From IMG/VR virus record IMGVR_UViG_3300038299_000184, positions 1-64,000 of that record: a DNA stretch of 64,000 bases; one strand, given 5' to 3'. The notes under the pieces are model-generated. The model saw nothing but the letters and a program-made list of their open reading frames with translations, did no database searches and had not been told where the DNA came from. The translations under genes and the position numbers were made by a program. This DNA comes from a virus. Below are positions 6,510 through 12,859 of the stretch, piece by piece. Numbering within the stretch: position 1 is the first letter of the stretch; each line of letters opens with the position of its first letter.

Positions 6510-6580
6510 GATGCCGTGGTAGAGCGGTAATACATGGGTTTGCAAAACCCTCAACACTGGTTCGAGTCCAGTCGGCATCT
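6510..6580 (+). tRNA. tRNA-Cys(GCA)
   Basis: Acceptor GATGCCG/CGGCATC, discriminator T as is usual for Cys. The anticodon loop TTGCAAA gives GCA. Only CC of CCA is encoded. Confidence 0.85.
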
Positions 6581-6582
6581 CC

Positions 6583-6852
6583 TTATTCAACCACAATAGT
6601 CAGATCACCTTGATCATGAGAGATTGTCTTAACGGCAACCCCTTCAATGATAACTTGTGGTAATAGAAGATCTGGAATATCTTCTGTGTTGTTGTTAGAT
6701 CTAGTCTTAGCAACTTCCAATTCCTTTTCGGTGAACAGTAGACTAACTACTTCACCGTTTTCATAAACATGAACATGAACGTATTCTGCTGTAGCCGAGT
6801 TATATCTTTTGGTATTCTCAACACGCAGTAGACTCCCTAGTTTAGATTTCAT
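6583..6852 (-). CDS. unknown protein, 89 aa
   Basis: Begins MKSKLGSLLRVENTKRYNSA; beta-rich (YVHVHVYENGEVVSLLF), acidic. On the minus strand a TAATTA box (6858-6863) lies exactly 5 nt before ATG. It runs convergently toward the Trp/Ser/Ser/Cys tRNA array and ends 2 nt from tRNA-Cys. No family recognised. Confidence 0.65.
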   Translation of the reverse strand: MKSKLGSLLRVENTKRYNSATAEYVHVHVYENGEVVSLLFTEKELEVAKTRSNNNTEDIPDLLLPQVIIEGVAVKTISHDQGDLTIVVE

Positions 6853-6874
6853 GTTATTAATTAGTCAATTAAAT

Positions 6875-6951
6875 GCAAGATTAGCTCAGTCGGTAGAGCT
6901 GGGGGTTTACATCCCCTGTAAGCATAGGTTCAAGCCCTATATCTTGTACCA
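6875..6951 (+). tRNA. tRNA-Val(UAC)
   Basis: Acceptor GCAAGAT/ATCTTGT, discriminator A, encoded CCA. Anticodon stem GGGGG/CCCCT with loop TTTACAT gives TAC. Confidence 0.9.
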
Positions 6952-7024
6952 TAGTTCGCTACCAGTGGTAGATGGATGTATAAAGGGCTTCCCGTTGTCC
7001 CAGCATAGCAAAACAACGGTATAT

Positions 7025-7108
7025 GGGGTGCATGGCAACATGGGTGTTGCATTTCCTTTGCAAGGAAGCATTCAAGTTAAAAGAGTTCGATTCTCTTGTG
7101 CTCCACCA
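7025..7108 (+). tRNA. tRNA-Ala(UGC)
   Basis: Acceptor GGGGTGC/GTGCTCC with several G-U pairs, discriminator A, encoded CCA. Anticodon stem TTTCC/GGAAG with loop TTTGCAA gives TGC. The variable region is unusually long (about 11 nt) for a class I tRNA and the D-arm stem GCAAC/GTTGC is long. The 70 nt between it and tRNA-Val hold nothing I can name. Confidence 0.8.
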
Positions 7109-7109
7109 T

Positions 7110-7238
7110 ATGATAGAAGAAAATGAAGTAGAAGAAATAGAAATGTTCCCAGAGCACCAGTTCCCCGATTTTAGGGAGGCTGATTATGATCAGTGGGCTG
7201 CGGAATTTAAACACCACCTTGAAGATTTATTAGAATAG
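7110..7238 (+). CDS. small acidic protein, 42 aa
   Basis: Begins MIEENEVEEIEMFPEHQFPD; strongly acidic with a helical C-terminus (WAAEFKHHLEDLLE). ATG lies 1 nt after the CCA of tRNA-Ala, so it is probably cotranscribed with the tRNA and translated from the processed 5' end. No homologue recognised. Confidence 0.5.
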   Translation: MIEENEVEEIEMFPEHQFPDFREADYDQWAAEFKHHLEDLLE

Positions 7239-7241
7239 TTA

Positions 7242-7269
7242 TTTACAATATCTGCATTTTTGTTATACA
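7242..7269 (+). promoter_or_regulatory. early-type promoter
   Basis: TTTACA at 7242-7247, 16-nt spacer, TATACA at 7264-7269, then 5 nt to ATG 7275. Confidence 0.55.
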
Positions 7270-7274
7270 CATTC

Positions 7275-7559
7275 ATGGTAAGAATTTTTACGACAATCAC
7301 TAATGACTCATTACAGGTAACAGTAACAGACTCATTGAAGAATACTGAAGAGATCCACACTATCAAAGATGTTGAATCTTATAGGAATTTTATCAAGGTA
7401 ATCGAGAGCGGTAAAGTTCCTTGGTTTGATAGGAATACACGAATTTCTAATTCGTCATCAATTAACTGGGCATCTAGTGAAACAGATAACCAGTTCGTGA
7501 TTGATATTGTCGATTATATTTTCCACGATGGAGAACGACCAAAAACTTTAAAGGGTTAG
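7275..7559 (+). CDS. unknown protein, 94 aa
   Basis: Begins MVRIFTTITNDSLQVTVTDS. The -10 box 5 nt upstream supports ATG 7275 rather than an upstream TTG. Beta-rich N-terminus, no domain recognised. Ends 17 nt before the next gene. Confidence 0.6.
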   Translation: MVRIFTTITNDSLQVTVTDSLKNTEEIHTIKDVESYRNFIKVIESGKVPWFDRNTRISNSSSINWASSETDNQFVIDIVDYIFHDGERPKTLKG

Positions 7560-7575
7560 CAACATAATTAGTTAT

Positions 7576-8193
7576 ATGTCTTTTAAGGATTTTTATAGTG
7601 AGTTTGTAATCGAGAGTTACGAAGGTGAGCAAACCTCCGTACACCCAGTCATCAAGGTTGGTGTGGGTCATGAAGATTATATGAAGTGGGCATTTAAGAT
7701 CGATAATAGGTTCGAAGATAATGCAGCCACTATCCATATGAAGAATGTTAGTATGGTACTGAACCATAATGCTATTGATAAAACTATCAGAAACACTGAT
7801 ATGAGTAAAACAAGAGCTGGTTCCAAACAACCCATCATCCTTCTTAAAGGTGAAATTGTTGCAGTAGATTTTGATGAGTCGGAGTTGCGTTTAAAACTCC
7901 AAGAGAGTTCATGGGAACCTGTTACATATAACCCCCACAAGAACCCCGAAGTGGTTTTGTCTAATACATTACCTAGCTGGTGGTGTACAGAGCCTAGGCT
8001 GGGTGATAATAGAGGTAAACCCGATTTCATCAAGAATCGCCTAGATGCTATGGTTGAGTATGGTGAACACCCCGATCAACCAACACAAGTCACACATAAA
8101 GATGGAAGTGGTAGATCAATATTCACAGCTAGGGAGGTACTACTAAAGCAGCACAGAGTGTGTAATGAAGATTATATGTGGATGTTGAAATAA
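7576..8193 (+). CDS. unknown protein, 205 aa, possible internal virion protein
   Basis: Begins MSFKDFYSEFVIESYEGEQT, reminiscent of T4 capsid-targeting peptides (MKTYQEFIxE) with a possible protease site at VIE/S. TAATTA at 7565-7570 is 5 nt before ATG, so it is predicted late. The body contains ILLKGEIVAVDFDESELRLK and a DNGRGKPD-like loop, but I recognise no family. Confidence 0.65.
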   Translation: MSFKDFYSEFVIESYEGEQTSVHPVIKVGVGHEDYMKWAFKIDNRFEDNAATIHMKNVSMVLNHNAIDKTIRNTDMSKTRAGSKQPIILLKGEIVAVDFDESELRLKLQESSWEPVTYNPHKNPEVVLSNTLPSWWCTEPRLGDNRGKPDFIKNRLDAMVEYGEHPDQPTQVTHKDGSGRSIFTAREVLLKQHRVCNEDYMWMLK

Positions 8194-8197
8194 GATG

Positions 8198-8225
8198 TTG
8201 ACACACCACGGTGGTGATGTATAAC
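8198..8225 (+). promoter_or_regulatory. early-type promoter with palindromic spacer
   Basis: TTGACA at 8198-8203, 16-nt spacer, TATAAC at 8220-8225, then CACCAC and ATG 8232. The spacer contains a perfect inverted repeat CACCAC-G-GTGGTG (8204-8216), placed where a repressor would block polymerase. Confidence 0.7.
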
Positions 8226-8231
8226 CACCAC

Positions 8232-8498
8232 ATGAGAGCAATCATTTACGACAACCAAGTTTATAAGTCCGAACAATCTGGCACTGTAGTACTAGCCAAG
8301 GATAGACTATATGAGAGTGGTACGTTTGGTGCCATCGCCCTAAGTGGGGATGATGAGGGTAAATATCTTGAGGGTTGGTTCAGTGGTGATTTCACACCTA
8401 TTACTGACACCGACGAGGAAAGTCATTATGTAGAATGGGCACGGGAAAACAATTTCAGTGAGTACTCAACTCGTGACCCTAAACTCGGAAACAAATAA
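8232..8498 (+). CDS. unknown protein, 88 aa
   Basis: Begins MRAIIYDNQVYKSEQSGTVV. The start is set by the promoter 6 nt upstream; earlier in-frame Met codons overlap the promoter. Acidic, beta-rich; no family recognised. Confidence 0.6.
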   Translation: MRAIIYDNQVYKSEQSGTVVLAKDRLYESGTFGAIALSGDDEGKYLEGWFSGDFTPITDTDEESHYVEWARENNFSEYSTRDPKLGNK

Positions 8499-8514
8499 AC
8501 AAACACAACTTGTT

Positions 8515-9081
8515 ATGAAGAACGCAAAACCAAAAGATCCTTATAAAGTCGTTGAAGCTGCTTTGGATTATATCAGTCTCAATCTTTTAGAACCAACGCT
8601 ATTGAGAAACGTAAGATTAGATCCGAATAGTTTACGTAAACACGCTAAGATTCGTTTCGAAGGATTGCCGTTCCGAGATTATGACGATTTGACATTTCCT
8701 CATGGCGTAGAGGAGTGGTTGGATTATGTGTTCGGGGATGGCATGACTTATTCGGCTTTTTTAGCTGGGGAAGCTGCTAAAAAATCCATTATGGCTAGTG
8801 TTAAGCTACCAAGATGGACGGATATTTACAGACGGATGAAAGTGGAGAAACAGCAAGCTATCTACAACAAACTATCTTTCGGGGAAAGGTTTAAAGTCTC
8901 ATTCTCTCCTAGCAAGATCGAAATTCGTGAGGTAGTTTCAAAAGACGATAGGTCAAAATACATGCTTTGGGGAGCGAAGGAACGAAGGTATCTCGATAAG
9001 CATAACGACCATATAGACAAGTACTGGATCGACGAAGATGGAAATTACAAATACGATTTCGAATGCATACCTTATCTATAA
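8515..9081 (+). CDS. unknown protein, 188 aa
   Basis: Begins MKNAKPKDPYKVVEAALDYI. ATG 8515, 16 nt after the previous stop, is preferred over an upstream GTG that overlaps the preceding gene. Mixed composition, with a basic patch (LRKHAKIRFEGLPFRDYDD) and KERRYLDKHNDHIDKYW near the end. No domain recognised. tRNA-Asp follows within 50 nt. Confidence 0.65.
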   Translation: MKNAKPKDPYKVVEAALDYISLNLLEPTLLRNVRLDPNSLRKHAKIRFEGLPFRDYDDLTFPHGVEEWLDYVFGDGMTYSAFLAGEAAKKSIMASVKLPRWTDIYRRMKVEKQQAIYNKLSFGERFKVSFSPSKIEIREVVSKDDRSKYMLWGAKERRYLDKHNDHIDKYWIDEDGNYKYDFECIPYL

Positions 9082-9130
9082 ACATAAGGAAGCTGCTGAC
9101 GAAGCAGGGTAAACATATTAAATAATTTAC

Positions 9131-9205
9131 GGGACGTTCGTATAACGGCTATTACACGGGATTGTCTATCCTGCTATGAGGTTTCGATTACCTCACGTCT
9201 CGCCA
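9131..9205 (+). tRNA. tRNA-Asp(GUC)
   Basis: Acceptor GGGACGT/ACGTCTC, discriminator G as for Asp, encoded CCA. Anticodon stem CGGGA/TCCTG with loop TTGTCTA gives GTC. Confidence 0.9.
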
Positions 9206-9296
9206 TTTTAAGTATTGTGGAAACACAGAGTATCGGTTGTACCGACTGAACATAGTAATGACTCTAGCACTAGACAGGTGTTACTTAAAACCCTAT

Positions 9297-9371
9297 CGGA
9301 GGGTAGCTGAGACGGATTAGCATAGGTCTGAAAAACCTAAGAGGTGGGATCGTTACCCACACCTCCGACCA
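9297..9371 (+). tRNA. tRNA-Phe(GAA)
   Basis: Acceptor CGGAGGG/ACCTCCG (last pair mismatched), discriminator A, encoded CCA. Anticodon stem TAGGT/ACCTA with loop CTGAAAA gives GAA. The 91 nt between this and tRNA-Asp contain small hairpins (TCGGT/ACCGA) but no gene I can support. Confidence 0.85.
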
Positions 9372-9379
9372 TTTAATAA

Positions 9380-9406
9380 TTGACACCACTGGTTATTTAT
9401 TATACC
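9380..9406 (+). promoter_or_regulatory. early-type promoter
   Basis: TTGACA at 9380-9385 immediately after tRNA-Phe, TATACC at 9401-9406 (15-nt spacer), 9 nt to ATG 9416. The spacer carries ACCA-C-TGGT. Confidence 0.5.
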
Positions 9407-9415
9407 ACTAGGTAT

Positions 9416-9781
9416 ATGAGCAACCACGAAAGAGTCACAGACCTCACAGCTAGGTCTAAAGTAAAGCGAGGTACTACAGTTGATCTGATCAGCTCTAGGA
9501 GACGCAAGCCAGCCACTGATCTAATCGGTGCTAATAAAACACAAGACCGTAAAGATTCTTGTAAGAAACATTTCATGATGAGATACCGAGAACGGTATGG
9601 ATTCATTTGTAAGCATTTCATGTATTCAGAAATTTTGAAACTTGTTAGATCATCTAAACCATATGAACATTGCGTGAAGATGAATCGACACAAGTATGAG
9701 ATCGACCATAGTGGAACGACACTAAATATAGTTTATGATGATAGGTTGAACGTGCTGGTCACACTATTACCACCAAGGTAG
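9416..9781 (+). CDS. unknown basic protein, 121 aa
   Basis: Begins MSNHERVTDLTARSKVKRGT. Very basic N-terminal half (SSRRRRKPATDLIG), then a compact domain (MRYRERYGFICKHFMYSEIL and YEIDHSGTTLNIVYDDRLNVLVTLLP) resembling small toxin-like or RNA-binding folds with a final beta hairpin. No firm identification. Start set by the promoter in front. Confidence 0.6.
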   Translation: MSNHERVTDLTARSKVKRGTTVDLISSRRRKPATDLIGANKTQDRKDSCKKHFMMRYRERYGFICKHFMYSEILKLVRSSKPYEHCVKMNRHKYEIDHSGTTLNIVYDDRLNVLVTLLPPR

Positions 9782-9796
9782 TAGAGATACTAAAAT

Positions 9797-9873
9797 GGTG
9801 TAGGTAGCATAATTGGCAATGCCCTCGGTTGTGATCCGAGAAAATGCGGGATCATACCCCGTCCTATACCCCA
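9797..9873 (+). tRNA. tRNA-His(GUG)
   Basis: An eight-pair acceptor in which encoded G-1 pairs with C73 (GGTGTAGG/CCTATACC), encoded CCA. Anticodon stem CTCGG/CCGAG with loop TTGTGAT gives GTG. Because G-1 is encoded, this tRNA does not need the phage Thg1-like enzyme for its identity nucleotide. Confidence 0.9.
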
Positions 9874-9876
9874 TAT

Positions 9877-9951
9877 TGTTGTGTAGCTCAGAGGAAGAGC
9901 GCAGCTTTGATAAAGCTGAGGTCGGGATTTCAAAATTCCCCACAACAACCA
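9877..9951 (+). tRNA. tRNA-Ile(GAU)
   Basis: Acceptor TGTTGTG/CACAACA, discriminator A, encoded CCA. Anticodon stem CAGCT/AGCTG with loop TTGATAA gives GAT. Lies 3 nt after tRNA-His. Confidence 0.9.
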
Positions 9952-9989
9952 TTTATTGACACCAATGGTATTCATTACTAAGTATACCC

Positions 9990-10235
9990 ATGTCAACACG
10001 AGCAGATAGAATATCTGACCACTACTCTATAGTATTCAAATATGGGTCAAAGTTTAAGACCATTATAACACCAGAGTCTGGTTGTGGGATATGCCCAAGC
10101 GAGGCATGGGTGTTTGGTGGGCCTATGACCAAGTGTGATAAAGAAATTAGTATGTCCTGTGAGCCTGTTATACAGTCACTAGATATACCAGTACACAGAA
10201 TAAAATCAACGGAAGATTTACTAGACAGGGTCTAG
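9990..10235 (+). CDS. unknown protein, 81 aa
   Basis: Begins MSTRADRISDHYSIVFKYGS. Three cysteines in a GCGICPSEAW context and two later (KCDKEISMSC), possibly a metal site. TTGACA (9956-9961) lies just after tRNA-Ile, but the -10 is poor. The last 25 nt overlap the 5' end of tRNA-Ser(GCU), so RNase P processing of the tRNA would cut the mRNA before its stop codon. Confidence 0.55.
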   Translation: MSTRADRISDHYSIVFKYGSKFKTIITPESGCGICPSEAWVFGGPMTKCDKEISMSCEPVIQSLDIPVHRIKSTEDLLDRV

Positions 10236-10298
10236 GCTGGATTGCTAATCCAAGTACACCACTAGTGGTGTGGGGATCGTGCCCTCAATCTTCTGCCA
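10211..10298 (+). tRNA. tRNA-Ser(GCU)
   Basis: Acceptor GGAAGAT/ATCTTCT, discriminator G, encoded CCA. Anticodon loop TTGCTAA gives GCT. The variable arm contains the perfect 16-nt palindrome ACACCACTAGTGGTGT (10256-10271). It overlaps the end of the upstream CDS by 25 nt. Confidence 0.85.
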
Positions 10299-10349
10299 TA
10301 TTGTATGTGTTTCTCTTACACCATTCTATAATTATATAGAACTGTGACT

Positions 10350-11090
10350 ATGGAAATAACATTTTTAACAACGTCAACAATTTCAGATATTCAAGTAACA
10401 CAATCTAGGTGCATTAAAAAATTCTTCCCAGATAGTGAACATGTGATTATTGATGGTAATAAGAGCTTCCCAAAGGTTTGGTACGAATGGCTGGATGTAG
10501 TAAAGGACAGCGAGTCGGATTGGTTTATACACATCGATGAAGATTGTTTCATAACATCCCCAGATGAAATATTAAAGCTGATCGAGGAGATGAAATCTGG
10601 TGGTTATGACATCGCAGGTTCGCCAGATGGTTATAATGAATTTTACCGACATGGTAATCACATGGCTATTAATTCATTTTTTATGGTATTGAATAAATCA
10701 GTAATTGATACATGGCACAATCGAACAGGTAATTGTCCTCAGTTTAAAAAGGATTGGATTGAAGAATATCCGTTTGAAAGGCACGGTGATTCGCATTTTA
10801 TATATAATGTTAAATTATTAGATGGGTACCATACATGGGTACCATATTCAGAACCATACTACGGATTTCTATGGGTGTTGAAGCAGAAGGGTTTGAAATT
10901 TAAATATATAGAACCTGTGTTCAATCCAACCTTCAGTACCACAGATCTGTTAAATGGTACAGTTAAACATATGTGGTTCCAACGCCAACGGAAGAGTGTT
11001 AAAGTAGTATCAGCAGCACATACAATATCTAATAAGGATAGATTTGATGGTATGTTATTATATATAAACCACCTTCTACTAAGTAATTAA
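10350..11090 (+). CDS. glycosyltransferase, GT-A type
   Basis: 246 aa. Begins MEITFLTTSTISDIQVTQSR. A DxD-type motif is present in WFIHIDEDCFITSP near residues 58-70, as in GT-A enzymes that bind nucleotide sugars with a metal. GYDIAGSPDGY and the following aromatic-rich region fit an acceptor side. A TATAATTA box lies upstream; GTG 10344 is an alternative start. It may modify phage DNA, virion proteins or host surface sugars; the substrate cannot be told. Confidence 0.6.
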   Translation: MEITFLTTSTISDIQVTQSRCIKKFFPDSEHVIIDGNKSFPKVWYEWLDVVKDSESDWFIHIDEDCFITSPDEILKLIEEMKSGGYDIAGSPDGYNEFYRHGNHMAINSFFMVLNKSVIDTWHNRTGNCPQFKKDWIEEYPFERHGDSHFIYNVKLLDGYHTWVPYSEPYYGFLWVLKQKGLKFKYIEPVFNPTFSTTDLLNGTVKHMWFQRQRKSVKVVSAAHTISNKDRFDGMLLYINHLLLSN

Positions 11091-11094
11091 ATGT

Positions 11095-11241
11095 ATGAGT
11101 GAAGAAAAGAAAACACCATTCAAGCGAGGAGAAGTTAGGCGACGACAAGATGCCATCAAGTTTGAACCACCACTATACCCTAGACCTTCCAAGGACTGGG
11201 ACTTAAAGAAAGGTCAAAGAAAACTTGACTCTGGTAACTAG
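11095..11241 (+). CDS. small basic protein, 48 aa
   Basis: Begins MSEEKKTPFKRGEVRRRQDA; highly charged, with a proline-rich centre (FEPPLYPRPSKDW). TAATTA (11084-11089) lies 5 nt before ATG, matching the late box. Its 3' end contains the -35 of the tmRNA promoter. No homologue recognised. Confidence 0.6.
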   Translation: MSEEKKTPFKRGEVRRRQDAIKFEPPLYPRPSKDWDLKKGQRKLDSGN

Positions 11242-11265
11242 TGGTGTATTATGAATACATAATTA
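11225..11265 (+). promoter_or_regulatory. tandem early and late promoters of tmRNA
   Basis: TTGACT at 11225-11230, 16-nt spacer, TATTAT at 11247-11252, followed by a TAATTA box at 11260-11265 ending 7 nt before the mature tmRNA 5' end. A TAATTA box before a gene with no start codon at its 5' end supports a promoter role rather than a translation role. Confidence 0.65.
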
Positions 11266-11272
11266 AATTTAT

Positions 11273-11616
11273 GGGGCTGATTTGGTTTCGACTTTAATCA
11301 ATAATTACCCAGTATCAACCAAGGTGGTTCCAAGACCTGCTGATAAGATCAACCAAAATGACGAAAATACAGTCGCTCTAGCTGCCTAGGCAGTGAGCCA
11401 CACAGGACTTCTATCAACCCTGTATGGCTAAGAGTAATAAGATAGTGCATTCGGTGTAAGACATCGACAGCTACCCATACAGGCTGTTAAATACAGGATG
11501 GTGAGTCAGATATCATACACTGACTAGTGTGAACAACGAAATGGTTCAAAAATGGTTGTAGACGTACTGAGATACGATGATTAAAACAAGCAGTTCAACT
11601 CTGCACAGCTCCACCA
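11273..11616 (+). ncRNA. ssrA: tmRNA (transfer-messenger RNA)
   Basis: 344 nt. Starts GGGGCTGATTTGGTTTCGAC and ends GTTCAACTCTGCACAGCTCC plus ACCA; the ends form the alanyl acceptor GGGGCTG/CAGCTCC with the conserved G3-U70 wobble. The tag reading frame ends NDENTVALAA and stop (11387-11389), with INQ codons just before; the exact resume codon is uncertain. tmRNA rescues stalled ribosomes and marks the product for ClpXP. It is one-piece, with downstream pseudoknot-like repeats, and a terminator follows. The phage also encodes ClpX at 62519. Confidence 0.95.
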
Positions 11617-11617
11617 T

Positions 11618-11653
11618 AATAGCCCACCTTGTAATGAGGTGGGCTATTATTTA
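11618..11653 (+). terminator. terminator after tmRNA
   Basis: A 12-bp perfect stem AATAGCCCACCT/AGGTGGGCTATT with a 7-nt loop, then a weak T-rich tail. Confidence 0.7.
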
Positions 11654-11698
11654 ATACAAGGATGCCCTAATTAGTAGTATAACCCCAACTATACTACT

Positions 11699-11944
11699 AT
11701 GAAAACACTACTAGGAAGATTTAAAAACTGGAAGACCACACTACTTGGTGCCCTTGCCGCTGCACTCATTGCTGCTGGTGGTTCACTATCAGAGGGTCAA
11801 GTAGATTACAAGATCATACTTGCTGCCGCTGGTGCTGCCGCGATTGGCTCTGTACTCAAAGACCCTGCTAAGAAAGTAAAACCTGTTAAGGGTATCGCTA
11901 AAGCCATTGTGGTTGATGAGGAAACTGGGGAGGATGTTGGGTAA
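11699..11944 (+). CDS. putative holin
   Basis: 81 aa. A basic N-terminus (MKTLLGRFKNWKTT) is followed by two alanine-rich hydrophobic segments (about 14-27 and 39-52) separated by a short acidic turn, then a charged C-terminal tail. This matches small phage holins that permeabilise the inner membrane. It is directly followed by spanin genes, which supports a lysis role. No endolysin is adjacent. TAA and the next ATG overlap (TAATG). Confidence 0.6.
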   Translation: MKTLLGRFKNWKTTLLGALAAALIAAGGSLSEGQVDYKIILAAAGAAAIGSVLKDPAKKVKPVKGIAKAIVVDEETGEDVG

Positions 11945-12198
11945 TGACCGTATTTGGTGCACTTAAAATATTTGATATAATCAAGTTGGCACTGATGATT
12001 TGGTCTGCCACGAAACTACAAGCCCTACTAAAAAGATCTTATGAAATTGATAACGAAATTGATAATGCTGCCATTGATGCTACTAAGTCTGATATGCTGC
12101 GGATCAAGCGGCTTGCCGACGAAAAAGCAAGAATTGCTAAATACCTCAGCGTTGCTGACTCCGTACTCCGTGAAGTCCCTAAAGGGAAAGGAGTATAA
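11944..12198 (+). CDS. i-spanin (Rz-like)
   Basis: 84 aa. An N-terminal membrane anchor (about residues 8-25, IFDIIKLALMIWSA) is followed by a charged helical domain (LKRSYEIDNEIDNAAIDATK and on) expected to reach across the periplasm. Start overlaps the holin stop. A lipoprotein gene lies embedded in its 3' half in another frame, as for Rz/Rz1. Together they would fuse inner and outer membranes at lysis. Confidence 0.7.
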   Translation: MTVFGALKIFDIIKLALMIWSATKLQALLKRSYEIDNEIDNAAIDATKSDMLRIKRLADEKARIAKYLSVADSVLREVPKGKGV

Positions 12199-12298
12199 GT
12201 TTGAACAAGGTGTCTGGATAGGCACTGGTGAATCACTATACTCACAGGCTGCACTATCTGATGCGGTTTCCTCTGGCAGGGTACGCAACGGTAAATAA
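12041..12298 (+). CDS. o-spanin lipoprotein (Rz1-like), embedded
   Basis: 85 aa. Signal peptide MKLITKLIMLPLMLLSLICC ends in the lipobox LSLIC, so the mature N-terminal Cys would be acylated and sorted to the outer membrane. It starts inside the i-spanin gene in a different frame and continues 100 nt beyond it. This overlap is typical of Rz/Rz1 pairs and implies a Gram-negative host. Confidence 0.75.
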   Translation: MKLITKLIMLPLMLLSLICCGSSGLPTKKQELLNTSALLTPYSVKSLKGKEYKFEQGVWIGTGESLYSQAALSDAVSSGRVRNGK

Positions 12299-12308
12299 TT
12301 TAATCAAG

Positions 12309-12335
12309 GGCTGTACTTAATTGTACAGCCTTTTT
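12309..12335 (+). terminator. terminator of the lysis operon
   Basis: GGCTGTAC/GTACAGCC stem with a 6-nt loop TTAATT and five T, right after the o-spanin gene. Confidence 0.85.
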
Positions 12336-12350
12336 ATTTGAAAACAATAG

Positions 12351-12378
12351 TTGACCTAAATGTTATATCGTGTATGGT
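12351..12378 (+). promoter_or_regulatory. early-type promoter
   Basis: TTGACC at 12351-12356, 16-nt spacer, TATGGT at 12373-12378, then exactly 6 nt to ATG 12385. Confidence 0.65.
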
Positions 12379-12384
12379 CAACCC

Positions 12385-12624
12385 ATGTCAGAGAACATTC
12401 ACTATCGAGGTTATAATATCCAAACCATCACAGAGACCCTTGGGCTTAAAGGCCGAACCATCACACCATACAAATCCTTCGTCGTGAAGGGTGCCAAGGT
12501 TGTAGGCTCAGAGAGTTTCGCACCATTGTACAGAACCACTCGGGGTGGCTACCCTAAGTCGGCAGCACTCCGTGACATCAAGAACGATATCGACTGGTAT
12601 CAGAAACAGGGGTGGATCGCTTAA
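12385..12624 (+). CDS. unknown protein, 79 aa
   Basis: Begins MSENIHYRGYNIQTITETLG. Basic, with a C-terminal helix ending DIDWYQKQGWIA. ATG is chosen by the promoter geometry (an upstream in-frame ATG lies in the promoter). First gene of a three-gene operon with tight spacing. No family recognised. Confidence 0.65.
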   Translation: MSENIHYRGYNIQTITETLGLKGRTITPYKSFVVKGAKVVGSESFAPLYRTTRGGYPKSAALRDIKNDIDWYQKQGWIA

Positions 12625-12625
12625 T

Positions 12626-12859
12626 ATGGATTTATTCTGGAAATCATGGGTGGTTATTGTTGCCCTTTGGGTGGGGTTGTTCCTATTCTCAGACTGTGAC
12701 CCACCACACAAAATTGGGTCACAGACTGAAATGTTGCATGATGCAAGGGGTAAGACTGTAAAGGAATGTAGTGTTGACGGTTTGATTTTCACAATCAAAT
12801 TCACTGATGATACATCACTTAACTCAAGAATGGACAAACACTCACCAAAGGTATACTAA
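12626..12859 (+). CDS. single-pass membrane protein, 77 aa
   Basis: Begins MDLFWKSWVVIVALWVGLFL; residues 7-22 form one transmembrane helix, followed by a soluble tail with two cysteines (SDCDPPHK and KECSVDG). ATG is 1 nt after the previous stop. Its stop overlaps the next start (TAATG). Function unknown. Confidence 0.65.
   Translation: MDLFWKSWVVIVALWVGLFLFSDCDPPHKIGSQTEMLHDARGKTVKECSVDGLIFTIKFTDDTSLNSRMDKHSPKVY

Noticed and set aside
9228-9320. Short ORF between tRNA-Asp and tRNA-Phe as a leader peptide
   Set aside because: It reads into the tRNA-Phe gene, has no dedicated promoter or terminator, and no Phe codons.
9797-9873. tRNA-His lacking G-1, explaining the Thg1-like gene
   Set aside because: On first alignment -1 seemed to be U, but recounting the 3' CCCCA shows the acceptor has eight pairs with an encoded G-1:C73, so Thg1 is not needed for this tRNA.
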